NCBI RefSeq assembly: GCF_020905295.1
Contig: NZ_JAJJMM010000001.1
Location: forward strand, 3,968,001 to 4,032,000
Source: Flavobacterium piscisymbiosum
GTDB lineage: Bacteria > Bacteroidota > Bacteroidia > Flavobacteriales > Flavobacteriaceae
DNA: 64,000 bases
Reading direction: 5' to 3'
The stretch's first letter is position 1; every line of letters starts with the position of its first letter. The notes beneath the pieces were generated by a model that was given only the letters and a program-made list of their open reading frames with translations, ran no database searches and was not told where the DNA came from. Made by a program: the position numbers and the translations under genes. Shown one piece after another: positions 44,880-54,749 of the stretch.

Positions 44880-45013
44880 GAAACATTTTATTAAATATTA
44901 TTTTTTTAATTATTTCTTTATTTTTTCTTAATCTTTTGTCACCCATTATTCTGTTTCGCTTGTCTTAGTTATAAATTACATCAGGTAATTGTTAATTTAA
45001 AGAGATTCTACAA

Positions 45014-46162
45014 ATGGAATTTAAACTGATCATAAAGAAAATAAACGATACTCTTTCCCCAGAAGAAGAATCAATTTTTGATACATGGTACAATGAATCT
45101 GCTTCTAACAGGAAGTATTTTGAGCAGGTACAAAACAATTTTGAAACAACTATTGAAGATGTTGATCTTGATGCTGCATGGAATGTCATTAATAAAAAGA
45201 TAACTCCACAAAGAAATAAAAAACCTTATTACAAGTACGCAATTGCTGCATCTATAGCTTTATTGCTGGGTACGGGAATATTTTATTTTTCAAAACCCAA
45301 AGCAGAAATTATTCAGGTTGCCGAGAAACCACAGGAAATTGCTCCCGGAGGAAACCGCGGTATTTTGACACTTTCTAACGGAAAACAAATTGTGCTGTCT
45401 GATATTTCGGCAAAAGATACCATTGCCAAAGAAGGGGAGAAAGAAGAAGTAACCATTAAGGTGAGTGCCAATGGAGTGATCACGTATATCATCAACCCAA
45501 ATGCCAATGCCTCAAAAGAAAATTCAAACGCATTTAATACGCTTTCTACGCCAACCGGAGGACAATACAATATTGTTTTGGCAGATGGAACCAAAGTATA
45601 TCTAAATGCAGTTTCATCTATTAAATATCCAACACAGTTTAATGGAGATCAAAGAATCGTAGAGCTGGACGGAGAAGCTTATTTTGAAGTGGCCAAAAAT
45701 AAAAACAAACCATTTATTGTAAAATCAGGCGAGCAGGATATAGAAGTTTTAGGAACTCATTTTAACGTGCATGCGTATGATAATGAATCGGTGGTAAAAA
45801 CGACCTTATTAGAAGGTAGTGTAGTGGTAACGTATAAAAATCAAAAAGCAATTTTAAAACCGGGACAACAATCGAATGTATCTGAAAAAAATGCCAGAAT
45901 AGCAATTCGGGATGTTGATACAGAAGCAACTATTGCCTGGAAAAATGGCCGTTTTAAATTTGATAATGCCGATTTAAAAACAGTAATGAGACAATTAGAA
46001 CGCTGGTATGGTGTAAAAGCAGAATACCGCGGCGATGTTTCGGATGTAAGGTTTAACGGCGGTACGTTTATGAATAAAAATTTATCTGAAGTGCTTAAAG
46101 TACTTGAGCTTAGCAATATAAAATTTAAGGTCGAAGGAAAAACGATTATTGTATATCCCTGA
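45014..46162 (+). CDS. FecR-family anti-sigma factor
   Basis: 382 aa. Cytoplasmic sigma-binding region (1-75, TLSPEEESIFDTWYNESASN). One membrane helix (YAIAASIALLLGTGIFYF, about 77-94). Periplasmic FecR domain (about 170-290, TPTGGQYNIVLADGTKVYLN and GEAYFEVAKNKNKPFIVKSG) and C-terminal DUF4974 (about 310-382, FKFDNADLKTVMRQLERWYG). It relays the signal from the STN domain of the SusC encoded next to the sigma factor encoded 134 bp upstream. Length is normal for FecR proteins paired with SusC. Confidence 0.94.
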   Translation: MEFKLIIKKINDTLSPEEESIFDTWYNESASNRKYFEQVQNNFETTIEDVDLDAAWNVINKKITPQRNKKPYYKYAIAASIALLLGTGIFYFSKPKAEIIQVAEKPQEIAPGGNRGILTLSNGKQIVLSDISAKDTIAKEGEKEEVTIKVSANGVITYIINPNANASKENSNAFNTLSTPTGGQYNIVLADGTKVYLNAVSSIKYPTQFNGDQRIVELDGEAYFEVAKNKNKPFIVKSGEQDIEVLGTHFNVHAYDNESVVKTTLLEGSVVVTYKNQKAILKPGQQSNVSEKNARIAIRDVDTEATIAWKNGRFKFDNADLKTVMRQLERWYGVKAEYRGDVSDVRFNGGTFMNKNLSEVLKVLELSNIKFKVEGKTIIVYP

Positions 46163-46202
46163 TTTTATATTTATCCGATTATGTTGAGACTATAAACTAA
46201 AA

Positions 46203-46231
46203 AACCAGAAGCAGTTGCGATGCCTCTGGTT
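46203..46231 (+). other. hairpin between anti-sigma and susC genes
   Basis: AACCAGAAGCA, loop, TGCCTCTGGTT: 11-bp stem with one mismatch and no T-run. It lies in the 134-bp gap between the regulatory and transport genes. It might act as partial attenuator or RNA processing site so that receptor and regulator levels differ. Confidence 0.4.
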
Positions 46232-46296
46232 GTTAAAATAGTTAATAGCCAATATAAGTTGTTCACCATTGTTTAACCATAACCAAACGTAAATGT

Positions 46297-49200
46297 ATGA
46301 AATTTAATTTACAACCAAAAAAACCTTACAAGAGACTTAGGGGGAAAACTCCGGGACTTAATTTTTCTCATTATTTAGGAGTGTTTAGTGTCGTGATTAT
46401 GCTGTTTTGCAGTTTTACAGGTCAGGCACAAAATGTTACAATTAATTTTAAAGGCGCACCACTTGAAACGGTACTGAAAGAAGTGGCAAAACAGGCCAAC
46501 TACGAAGTTTTTTACACGCAGAAATTGCTAAAAGATTCAAAACCTGTCACTATTAATGTTAAGAATGCGAATGTAAAAGAAACGCTGAATCAGATTTTTA
46601 ATGCTCAGAATTTAAAGTACACGATTACCAACCAAACCATTGTGGTTACTGCAGTAAAAGAAAAGGCGGAGAGCTTGGGAAACGGATTAACCGATATAAT
46701 CGGAAAAGTAATAAATAACAAAGGCGAACCCTATCCCGGAGTAACTGTTAACATTACAGGTACAAACAAAACAACTGTAACCGATTTTGATGGAAGTTTT
46801 TCTTTTCATGATGTACCCGCCGAAGGTATCATTGAAGTATTTGGATTGACAATTGAGAAAAAATCTTTTGCCATTGGCGGACGTAATATTTTATCCTTAA
46901 TTGTTGAGGATAAAATAGCGGCAATGAAAGAAGTTGTAGTAACTGGTTATCAAACGCTGTCAAGAGTACAATCTACGGGGGCAATCGCTCAGGTTAGTGA
47001 AAAAGTCTTAAACGAAAACATCAACGGTAATTTATCAGGCGCGCTGGAAGGCCGTGTGGCAGGATTAATGTTTCAAAAAAATGTAACCGGTTCAGCAGCA
47101 GATAAACCTATTTTACGAGGTATGGGAACTTTTTCTAATACAGTAGGTTATAGTCCGCTTATTGTAATAGATGGTCTTCCTACAGAATTGACTCTGGATG
47201 AGATTAATCCTTATGATATCGAAAGTGTAAATGTTCTTAAAGATGCAGCGGCAGCTTCTATATATGGTTCAAGAGCTGCAAATGGTATTATTGTTTTGGT
47301 TACTAAAAAAGGAAACGGTGCTTTAAAAGTGACCATCAATTCTGATTTTTTTATCTCTACAAAACCCAATTTAAGAGATATGAATTATGCTTCGACAAGT
47401 GATTTGATCGATTTAGAGCAATCTGTTTATAATAGAGAAAGAGCAAGATTTACCAATACGGCGAATATGTTTAGCAGCTACGGCGATATTGGAAACAGCA
47501 GCATGAAATATTATAGTCCGCTTTACCAACTCAACAGAGATTTGGAGGACGGGAAAATCAGCAATACAGATTACAGCAGTACTATCGCTCAATGGAGAAA
47601 GAACGATTATAATAAAGATTATCGCGATAATGTTTGGCAGGATGAATTTAGACAACGTTACAATATTACGTTTTCAGGAAGTACAAGAAAACAAAATACG
47701 TATGTCTCATTAAATTATGATGATTCAAAAGGTCGTATCAAATACAACACAAACAATACATTTAATCTTTATGCAAAAAGCAGTTTCCAGGTCAATAACT
47801 GGTTAGAAGCAACCGTTGGAATCAATGGAACTTTAAGTAATCAAGATGTTACAGATGCCAGTTATGGTAATTATGATATTCAAAAAAGATACGAGCGTAT
47901 TACTGATGACAACGGTAATCTTGTAATATCGCCATTTGTTGGTATTAGCGATGGATTTACTTCCGGAGGTGTTATTAATCCGGCTGTAGCGGCAAAAATA
48001 AATAGTTTAAGTGGTTTTAAACCGGTTACTTTTAATGTTTTAAATTCACTTCAGGAAGGAATTTTACAACAAAAATCGCTAAGCTTAAGAGCTTTTGCAA
48101 ACATAAAAGCCAAGTTGTGGAGAGGCTTAAGCTATAATACACAATTTCAATACGAAGTAAAAAGAAATGATAACGAACAATTTAACGATATCAATTCTTA
48201 TAAAATGCGTTATGCTATTAATTCCTTAACAGGATATAATCCAGCTACAAATGCCTATACTTATGTAGATGGTTTTTCTACCGGAGGAAGATACAAACAA
48301 CTTAGCAGTCAGGTAAGTAGTTATACTTTTAGAAACCAATTAGATTACACTCAGGAATTTAGTGAAGGAAAACATTCTATCAATGCGGCAGCTGGTTTCG
48401 AAATGAGAGAAACCAATGTTCCTCGTAATATCGAGCAGTTAAGATACGGTTACGATCCCGTTACGCTTACTTCTGCGGTAATCAATAACCTTGCACTTAG
48501 TCAAACAGGAGTTGCAAGTTATATATACGGAAACAACAAAACTTTAGGAACAGTATCCAGAGCACAGACTGAGGTTTTACACCGCTATTTTTCGTTTTTT
48601 AGTACTTTAAATTACACCTTTTTGTCTAAATATAATGTAACGGGAAGTTACAGAGTAGACAGAGCAGATTTGTTTGGAGTAGATCCTAAATATAAAAACC
48701 GCCCTTTATGGTCTGCAGGTTTAGGATGGAATATAAGTAACGAAGATTTTATGAAAGAAATAAAATGGGTTACTTCGTTAAAACTTAGAGCAACTTACGG
48801 AATTAACGGAAATATAGATCAGTCTACAACTCCGTACGTTACCGCTACAAGAAAAAATGATGTCTTATACCAATCTTTACAATACATCAATATCACAGCA
48901 CAGCCAAATCCGATGTTGAGATGGGAAAAAACACAGAGTACCAATTTTGGTGTAGATTATAGTTTGTTTCGTGGAAAACTAAATGGTAGTATGGATGTGT
49001 ATCGTAAATACAGTTCAGATTTATTAGCTACAACCGATTTGGATCCTACCGTTGGGGCCTTAACCAGAAGAATTAACGCCGGAGCTTTGCAAAATAAAGG
49101 TGCCGAGTTTAGTGTAGGTTCTGAATGGTACAATAATGGTAATTTCAAAATTGCATCGAATGTAATTTTTGGATTGAATAAAACTACGGTTAAAAAAGTA

Positions 49201-49938
49201 ACCAGAGCGCAATCGACTGCTTCAGTATATGTTAGTTCGCCAATCGATTACTTTTTAGAAAACGAAGTTTACAATAGCGTATACGCTTACAAATATGGAG
49301 GAACAGTTAACGGATATCCTTTTGTTTTAGATGAAAACGGAAATCCGTCAGTTACTTTTGATACTAATGGTAATCCGGTAGCAACTAGTATAAAAACAAT
49401 AAATAGCCCTGATGCTTTGGTAAACATGGGAAGCCTTACACCAACTTACACAGGTTCGTTATCTCAAAAATTTTCTTATAGACAATTTGATTTCAATATG
49501 TTGTTTGTTTTCTCAGGCGGAAATGTAATGCGTAAAGAAACAATAGATATGAGTTCTGATGCTGTAAATCTTTCCGGTATTGCAGATCGTTATACAGATT
49601 CAAATCAAAATGGTAACACTCGTTTGTATGTAGATTTTGACGAAAGTGTTAGAAATTATGCAGGAACTATCAGTTCTCAATGGAGAAATTCGGATGTAAA
49701 TGTTGTAGATGGTGATTATATCAAACTAAGAAACATTTCTTTAAGCTATAATTTGCCAAAAAATATTGCCGGTAAAATGAAAATTGCTTCTGCTAAGTTT
49801 ACGCTTCAAATGAATAATATCTGGTATTGGAGTGCAGCCGGAAATCATATTGATCCAGAGGTTTATTCGGCTAACTCAGGGACACGTAATTTACCATTGC
49901 CTAAAACGTATTTATTAGGATTTAATCTTACTCTTTAA
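46297..49938 (+). CDS. SusC-type TonB-dependent transporter with STN signalling domain
   Basis: 1213 aa, unusually long because of an N-terminal extension. The order is a basic leader and signal helix (FSVVIMLFCSFTGQAQ, to about 46), STN domain (about 47-125, VTINFKGAPLETVLKEVAKQ), CarboxypepD_reg-like domain (about 135-215, IIGKVINNKGEPYPGVTVNI), plug (about 225-345, VVVTGYQTLSRVQSTGA; YSPLIVIDGLPTELTLDEIN; AASIYGSRAANGIIVLVTKK) and barrel. The STN domain allows trans-envelope signalling to the FecR anti-sigma encoded upstream. With SusD it forms an outer-membrane importer. Because a metalloprotease follows, the ligand may be a peptide or protein-derived compound and not a glycan. Confidence 0.94.
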   Translation: MKFNLQPKKPYKRLRGKTPGLNFSHYLGVFSVVIMLFCSFTGQAQNVTINFKGAPLETVLKEVAKQANYEVFYTQKLLKDSKPVTINVKNANVKETLNQIFNAQNLKYTITNQTIVVTAVKEKAESLGNGLTDIIGKVINNKGEPYPGVTVNITGTNKTTVTDFDGSFSFHDVPAEGIIEVFGLTIEKKSFAIGGRNILSLIVEDKIAAMKEVVVTGYQTLSRVQSTGAIAQVSEKVLNENINGNLSGALEGRVAGLMFQKNVTGSAADKPILRGMGTFSNTVGYSPLIVIDGLPTELTLDEINPYDIESVNVLKDAAAASIYGSRAANGIIVLVTKKGNGALKVTINSDFFISTKPNLRDMNYASTSDLIDLEQSVYNRERARFTNTANMFSSYGDIGNSSMKYYSPLYQLNRDLEDGKISNTDYSSTIAQWRKNDYNKDYRDNVWQDEFRQRYNITFSGSTRKQNTYVSLNYDDSKGRIKYNTNNTFNLYAKSSFQVNNWLEATVGINGTLSNQDVTDASYGNYDIQKRYERITDDNGNLVISPFVGISDGFTSGGVINPAVAAKINSLSGFKPVTFNVLNSLQEGILQQKSLSLRAFANIKAKLWRGLSYNTQFQYEVKRNDNEQFNDINSYKMRYAINSLTGYNPATNAYTYVDGFSTGGRYKQLSSQVSSYTFRNQLDYTQEFSEGKHSINAAAGFEMRETNVPRNIEQLRYGYDPVTLTSAVINNLALSQTGVASYIYGNNKTLGTVSRAQTEVLHRYFSFFSTLNYTFLSKYNVTGSYRVDRADLFGVDPKYKNRPLWSAGLGWNISNEDFMKEIKWVTSLKLRATYGINGNIDQSTTPYVTATRKNDVLYQSLQYINITAQPNPMLRWEKTQSTNFGVDYSLFRGKLNGSMDVYRKYSSDLLATTDLDPTVGALTRRINAGALQNKGAEFSVGSEWYNNGNFKIASNVIFGLNKTTVKKVTRAQSTASVYVSSPIDYFLENEVYNSVYAYKYGGTVNGYPFVLDENGNPSVTFDTNGNPVATSIKTINSPDALVNMGSLTPTYTGSLSQKFSYRQFDFNMLFVFSGGNVMRKETIDMSSDAVNLSGIADRYTDSNQNGNTRLYVDFDESVRNYAGTISSQWRNSDVNVVDGDYIKLRNISLSYNLPKNIAGKMKIASAKFTLQMNNIWYWSAAGNHIDPEVYSANSGTRNLPLPKTYLLGFNLTL

Positions 49939-49942
49939 AAAA

Positions 49943-51367
49943 ATGAAACATATATATATTATAGTGCTGTCGCTAATGATGTTAACTGTAACATCTTGCG
50001 AAGAATACACAGACGTAACGCCAAAAGGCGCTTTGGTTATCGAAACCGCTGCACAATTTTACGAAATGGTATCATTGCCAAACAGAGGGTATCCAATCAA
50101 TAACTTTCAGTATTTGTCAGACGATCAATGGATGAGAGAAGCCAACGTAGTAGGAAGAACTCCAAACATCGATATTATCAATTTTACTTTTGATGAAGCT
50201 ACAGACCGGGTTTCCTTATTAACAGGTTCAAGCTTTTACAATCAGGCGTATAACTACATCAACAGATGGAATACGATTATTACATTAGTCGATAATAGTA
50301 AAGGAGACGAAAGTACCAAACAATTAGCTAAAGCTGAAGCTAAAATTAACAGAGCATACGATCATTTTTTGTTAATAAACACTTATGCAAAAGCTTTTGA
50401 TCCGCAAACTGCCGCTACTGATGGAGGTATTTGTATCATGGACAAATATGATCTGGAAGCTCAGCCATCAAAATCTACAGTAGCGCAGGTTTACGATTTT
50501 ATTCAGAAGGATATTGAGGAGGCGTTGCCGTATCTTCAGGAAAAACCACTTGATGTTTATCATCCTTCATTAGCATTTGCTTATGCGTTTAAAGCTAAAG
50601 TTCACTTGTTTAAGCGCGAAATCGCGAGTGCTCAGGCAGCTGCAGAAAAATCACTAAGTTATAACAATCAAATATTTGATATGGTTGCCTACAACACACA
50701 AGGCGGACCAAACGTAGTAGCGGTACCGGCATCAAATAATGTAGAGGTATTGAGTTATCAATACATGACAGGTTATAATGAAATGAACTTTGCCCAAAGC
50801 TATATTATAAGCCCGGAGCTAAGAACTTTATTTGGTACTAATGATGCCCGTTTTAATTTGTTTTTCAATTCTACCAGTACAACAAATCTGGATCAGGGGT
50901 CAAATACGGCATATTGGGCAACTGTATATACAAAGTTTTTTTATTCTACAGTAGGAATGAAAACTACCGAGGTTTATTTAATGCTGGCCGAATGTTATGC
51001 CAGAGAAGACAAATTTGCTGATGCGGTTGATGTTTTAAATAAAATCAGAGCAAAACGTATTTTATCAGGTACTATAAATTTAGAGGTTCCAACAACCAGA
51101 AAAGAGACTATGACGCTTGTTATAAACGAACGCAGAAAAGAATTGCTTTTGGGTTTTAATCGTTTTTTCGATCTAAAAAGATTAAACAACGAAACAGATT
51201 ATGCAAAAACCATTACAAGAGTTTTTCCTATAGTAAACAAAACAGTTCCGCAAAAAACGTATACGTTACAACCTAATTCAAGGTTATATATAATACCATT
51301 TCCTTTATCTATTCTGTCAAAAAATCCAAAGCTTACATTAAACACCAACGAAAAAGTTCCATTTTAA
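49943..51367 (+). CDS. SusD/RagB-type nutrient-binding lipoprotein
   Basis: 474 aa. Lipobox TVTSCEEY (Cys about 19), then the SusD-like N-terminus YTDVTPKGALVIETAAQFYE. TPR-like helices include AKAEAKINRAYDHFLLINTY and TEVYLMLAECYAREDKFADA. The C-terminal motif RRKELLLGFNRFFDLKRLN is the usual SusD RExxxEG-like block. It starts 4 bp after susC, so translation is probably coupled. It forms the surface lid of the SusC barrel. The STN/ECF control and the protease neighbour suggest uptake of peptides or a chelate. Confidence 0.93.
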   Translation: MKHIYIIVLSLMMLTVTSCEEYTDVTPKGALVIETAAQFYEMVSLPNRGYPINNFQYLSDDQWMREANVVGRTPNIDIINFTFDEATDRVSLLTGSSFYNQAYNYINRWNTIITLVDNSKGDESTKQLAKAEAKINRAYDHFLLINTYAKAFDPQTAATDGGICIMDKYDLEAQPSKSTVAQVYDFIQKDIEEALPYLQEKPLDVYHPSLAFAYAFKAKVHLFKREIASAQAAAEKSLSYNNQIFDMVAYNTQGGPNVVAVPASNNVEVLSYQYMTGYNEMNFAQSYIISPELRTLFGTNDARFNLFFNSTSTTNLDQGSNTAYWATVYTKFFYSTVGMKTTEVYLMLAECYAREDKFADAVDVLNKIRAKRILSGTINLEVPTTRKETMTLVINERRKELLLGFNRFFDLKRLNNETDYAKTITRVFPIVNKTVPQKTYTLQPNSRLYIIPFPLSILSKNPKLTLNTNEKVPF

Positions 51368-51372
51368 TTCTA

Positions 51373-53811
51373 ATGAAAAAATTACTAATATTAACAATCA
51401 TGCTGGTCTTGCATCAGCATGGTTTTGCACAAACTCCGGTCGAAAAAAAAGCCGACAGTACCAGCACACAACCCAAAGGTTTGCAACCCTATGATAAAAT
51501 AATCAAAGAGGGGGCTAAAAGTAAATCAGGTCTCTTTACTATTAATCAGGTAGAGACTAAATTTTACTTTCAAATTCCTGACAGTTTGTTCAACAGATAC
51601 ATGATTGTAATTACCAGATATCTTGCTACTCCGGAAGGTTTTGGTCGTTTTGGAGGAGAGAAAGCCAATGAGCAGACTATTTATTTTGAAAAAGGGGCAA
51701 ACAATACTGTTTATCTAAGGTCATTGCAATACAGACAAGATGTGCGCAACGCCGATTCGATGTTGGCAAAAGCATTAGCCGGAAGTAACGAAAATCCAAT
51801 TGTTGCTGCTTTTCCCATAAAAACAATCAATCCTGTTACAGGAAGCGTTGTCATTGAAGTAACGGATGCTTTCAAAAAAGATAATGCGATGTTTTCTTTG
51901 GCCAATCAGGAAAAAACAGAAAAAAAACTGACTTCTCTTGCTGATGATAAATCGTTTATAGAAACTATAGATACGTATCCTATAAATATTGAGGTAAAAA
52001 CGACAAAAACCTACACAAGTACTACAGCAAGTAGCGGAAGCATAACCCTAAGACTAAATACTTCAATTGTTCTGCTTCCCAAAACTCCAATGCGCAAACG
52101 TTTTGCCGACGAAAGAGTAGGATATTTTGCTAATAAATATGTTTTGTTTGATGACGATGAACAACGTGCTCAAACCAAATATATTATTCAGCGTTATCGT
52201 CTGGAACCAAAAGACAAAGACATAAAAAAATATCTAAGCGGTCAATTGGTAGAACCCAAAAAACAAATCGTTTATTATATCGATCCGGCAACACCCAAAA
52301 AATGGAGACCGTATTTAATTGCAGGAATCAACGATTGGCAAAAAGCTTTTGAAGCAGCAGGTTTTAAAAATGCTATTGTGGGTAAAGAATGGCCGGAAGA
52401 TGATAAAACCATGAGCCTTGAAGATGCGAGATATTCTGTAGTAAGATATTATGCGTCAGAAACACCTAATGCTTACGGACCAAGAGTGAGCGATCCAAGA
52501 AGTGGAGAAATCATCGAAAGTCATGTAGGCTGGTATCATAATGTGATGAAATTAGTGCAAAAATGGTACATGATTCAGGTTGGGCCTTTAGATCCAAGAG
52601 CCAGAAAAATGCATTTAGATGATGAGGTAATGGGGCAATTGATCCGTTTTGTTTCTTCTCATGAAATTGGGCATACTATTGGTTTACGTCACAATATGGG
52701 AGCGAGTAGTGCTACTCCGGTAGAAAAATTGCGAGATAAAAAATGGGTCGAAGCAAATGGCCATACCGTTTCTATAATGGATTATGCACGTCTTAATTAT
52801 GTGGCACAGCCAGAAGATAATATTAGTCCGGAGGGAATTTATCCGCGTATTGGTATCTACGACAAATGGGCCGTTGAATGGGGGTATCGTTATTTTCCAA
52901 AAACCGAAGATGAGTTTGAAGAAGAAAAAATACTCAGTAAGATGACTACCGATAGTTTGGCCGCTAATCCTAAATTATGGTTTGGAGGCGAAGGAAAAGA
53001 AGAAGATCCCCGCAGCCAGACAGAAGATCTTGGTGATGATGCAGCGCTTGCCAGTGACTACGGAATTAAAAATCTGAAGCGTGTAGTGCCAAATCTTATT
53101 GCATGGACATATCAGCCTAACGATGCTTATGATAATTTATCAGATATGCATAAAGCAGTGGTAAGACAATACGGTTTGTATTTGTATCATGTACTAAAAT
53201 ATATTGGCAATAATTACGTAACCAAAAGAACGGTTGATGAAAAAGGTATGGTATATCAGCCAATTCCAAAAGCAAAAGTAAAAGCAGCTGTCGATTATGT
53301 GGGCAGACAATTATTTGTTGCTCCATTATGGATGTATCCGCAGGAAATTGGTCAACTCATTCCTTTAAAAACTGCAGATGAAATCTCAGACCAGCAAAAT
53401 CAGGTTTTAAATATGCTGCTGAGTTCTGGTATGCTTTACAATATTAACCTGAAATCGATGCAGTTTGAAGGAGCTTATACGGTTCCTGAATTTCTAAACG
53501 ATTTACAACAAACTGTATGGGTAAACTTTAGTGGAAACGAAAAACAGGATTTTTACAGACGCAGTTTACAGCGCAGTTATGTTGATAAGCTGAGTATGTT
53601 GTTGTTACCGAAAGAAGTAGAGCCGGGTAAAGCTTTAAATACAGCACAACGAAGCGATGTAAGATTGTATGCAAAACAGCATATTGTGAAATTAAGAGCA
53701 GATGTTACAAAGTTAATGAACACAGCAACAGGATTAAACAAAGAACATTTCGAAAGTATTTTATTAGAAATAGATAAAATCCTTTCAAAACTAAATAAAA
53801 CCGATATATGA
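51373..53811 (+). CDS. secreted zinc-dependent metalloprotease (DUF5117/DUF5118 type)
   Basis: 812 aa; signal peptide ends near GFAQ. The N-terminal part (about 40-280) matches DUF5118/DUF5117-type proregions (YDKIIKEGAKSKSGLFTINQ). The peptidase core has SSHEIGHTIGLRHNMGASS (about 430), an extended HExGHxxGxxH zinc site of metzincin type, with SIMDYARLNY supplying the Met-turn (about 470). Around 600-800 a helical C-terminal domain follows. It is probably periplasmic or surface-exposed and could digest an imported peptide or protein. It starts 5 bp after susD and overlaps the following gene by 4 bp, so it is an integral part of the uptake operon. Confidence 0.9.
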   Translation: MKKLLILTIMLVLHQHGFAQTPVEKKADSTSTQPKGLQPYDKIIKEGAKSKSGLFTINQVETKFYFQIPDSLFNRYMIVITRYLATPEGFGRFGGEKANEQTIYFEKGANNTVYLRSLQYRQDVRNADSMLAKALAGSNENPIVAAFPIKTINPVTGSVVIEVTDAFKKDNAMFSLANQEKTEKKLTSLADDKSFIETIDTYPINIEVKTTKTYTSTTASSGSITLRLNTSIVLLPKTPMRKRFADERVGYFANKYVLFDDDEQRAQTKYIIQRYRLEPKDKDIKKYLSGQLVEPKKQIVYYIDPATPKKWRPYLIAGINDWQKAFEAAGFKNAIVGKEWPEDDKTMSLEDARYSVVRYYASETPNAYGPRVSDPRSGEIIESHVGWYHNVMKLVQKWYMIQVGPLDPRARKMHLDDEVMGQLIRFVSSHEIGHTIGLRHNMGASSATPVEKLRDKKWVEANGHTVSIMDYARLNYVAQPEDNISPEGIYPRIGIYDKWAVEWGYRYFPKTEDEFEEEKILSKMTTDSLAANPKLWFGGEGKEEDPRSQTEDLGDDAALASDYGIKNLKRVVPNLIAWTYQPNDAYDNLSDMHKAVVRQYGLYLYHVLKYIGNNYVTKRTVDEKGMVYQPIPKAKVKAAVDYVGRQLFVAPLWMYPQEIGQLIPLKTADEISDQQNQVLNMLLSSGMLYNINLKSMQFEGAYTVPEFLNDLQQTVWVNFSGNEKQDFYRRSLQRSYVDKLSMLLLPKEVEPGKALNTAQRSDVRLYAKQHIVKLRADVTKLMNTATGLNKEHFESILLEIDKILSKLNKTDI

Positions 53812-54329
53812 GAAAATTATTCGTTATAGCATTCATTTGCTTCAGCACTTTGGCGCAAGCCCAATTAACATCAAAAGAAGAAGTTGCACCGGAATTAGTA
53901 GAAAAACGTGAGGCACAAAAAAAGGAAATTACAAACAATTACCTGATTTTAAAAAATAACCTTATAATTTCAGATAGTGTGGCTGTGGCCAAAAATGCAG
54001 CTGCTTTGCAAAATTCGTTAAAGAACTTCAGGTTTAAACATTTAAACCTGGAACAAATGAATGAGGCTACCAAAAAAAGAAAGGAAGTTATAGATCTTGC
54101 AGCTGAGGTTGGCGCAACTAAAAACATCAATAAACAACGTAAAATATTTGAATCATTGTCGGTTAAATTTTGGGAGCTGGCACCTAAATTCAAAGCTGCT
54201 GATACGGCATTGTACCTACAGGTTTGCCCAATGACGAGTGCGGTATGGGCAAGTGACAGTAAGGAAATCAAAAATCCGTATTATCCAAAAAACATGTTGA
54301 CTTGCGGCCAGGTAAAAGCAAGTTTATAA
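53808..54329 (+). CDS. DUF3347-type periplasmic protein, possible copper binder
   Basis: 173 aa; signal peptide ends at AQAQ. A helical segment follows (NYLILKNNLIISDSVAVAKN; AAALQNSLKNF), with the C-terminal motif CPMTSAVWASDSKEIKNPYY...MLTCG. This Cys-Pro-Met...Trp...NPYxxxxM..CG signature is that of DUF3347 (BlrB/CusB-associated) domains found in copper-handling proteins of Bacteroidota. The Cys, Met, Met, Cys residues are candidate soft-metal ligands. An ATGA overlap with the metalloprotease stop implies translational coupling. Its presence in a SusC/D operon with a zinc protease hints at processing of a metal-bound peptide. That link is inference. Two terminators follow. Confidence 0.78.
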   Translation: MRKLFVIAFICFSTLAQAQLTSKEEVAPELVEKREAQKKEITNNYLILKNNLIISDSVAVAKNAAALQNSLKNFRFKHLNLEQMNEATKKRKEVIDLAAEVGATKNINKQRKIFESLSVKFWELAPKFKAADTALYLQVCPMTSAVWASDSKEIKNPYYPKNMLTCGQVKASL

Positions 54330-54353
54330 AAAGTAAGTTGAATTAGTTAGTTG

Positions 54354-54394
54354 GACAAATACGGTTTCTGCATAGAGCCGTATTTGTCTTTTTG
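54354..54394 (+). terminator. rho-independent terminator of the STN-SusC/protease operon
   Basis: GACAAATACGG / CCGTATTTGTC, an 11-bp perfect stem with 13-nt loop, followed by TTTTT, 24 bp after the DUF3347 stop. Confidence 0.9.
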
Positions 54395-54418
54395 GGTAAA
54401 AAACAACCATAAATATTA

Positions 54419-54453
54419 GATCCTCTTTCATACCGAAAGGGGATTTTTTTATG
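54419..54453 (+). terminator. second, back-up terminator
   Basis: ATCCTCTTTC, 5-6-nt loop, GAAAGGGGAT, then seven T residues: a good stem with one G-T pair immediately after the first terminator. From here to 54719 (about 265 bp) the DNA is AT-rich with nothing recognisable. Confidence 0.75.
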
Positions 54454-54719
54454 CCTTTTTGCTGCGTAATTAGATCTAAATTTTAAGCCAAATAAGCATT
54501 TCTTGGCCTTTTTTTGGGGTTTTGCTCGACAATAATGCGATTTCTTTACCAGTAAAAGATTATTAAAACGTTTTAGAATTCTAATTTAATGCTGTTGGTT
54601 TAGAAAAATTCCTACACAATAAAAAAACTTGATTAAGTGTTAATTATCTTATTTTTAGCAGTTTAAAGTTTGTAATTATTTTAATTAACATTTTTTTTGC
54701 AAAAAAAGCAGTTAAAATT

Positions 54720-54748
54720 TTTGAAACAATATTTTTAATTTACCTTTG
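54720..54748 (+). promoter_or_regulatory. promoter of the SusC/SusD-like_2 operon
   Basis: TTTG, 17 bp, TACCTTTG, a full match to the Bacteroidota -33/-7 elements with slightly short spacing. Transcription starting near 54755 gives a leader of about 385 nt before susC, far longer than elsewhere in the window. Confidence 0.7.
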
Positions 54749-54749
54749 T

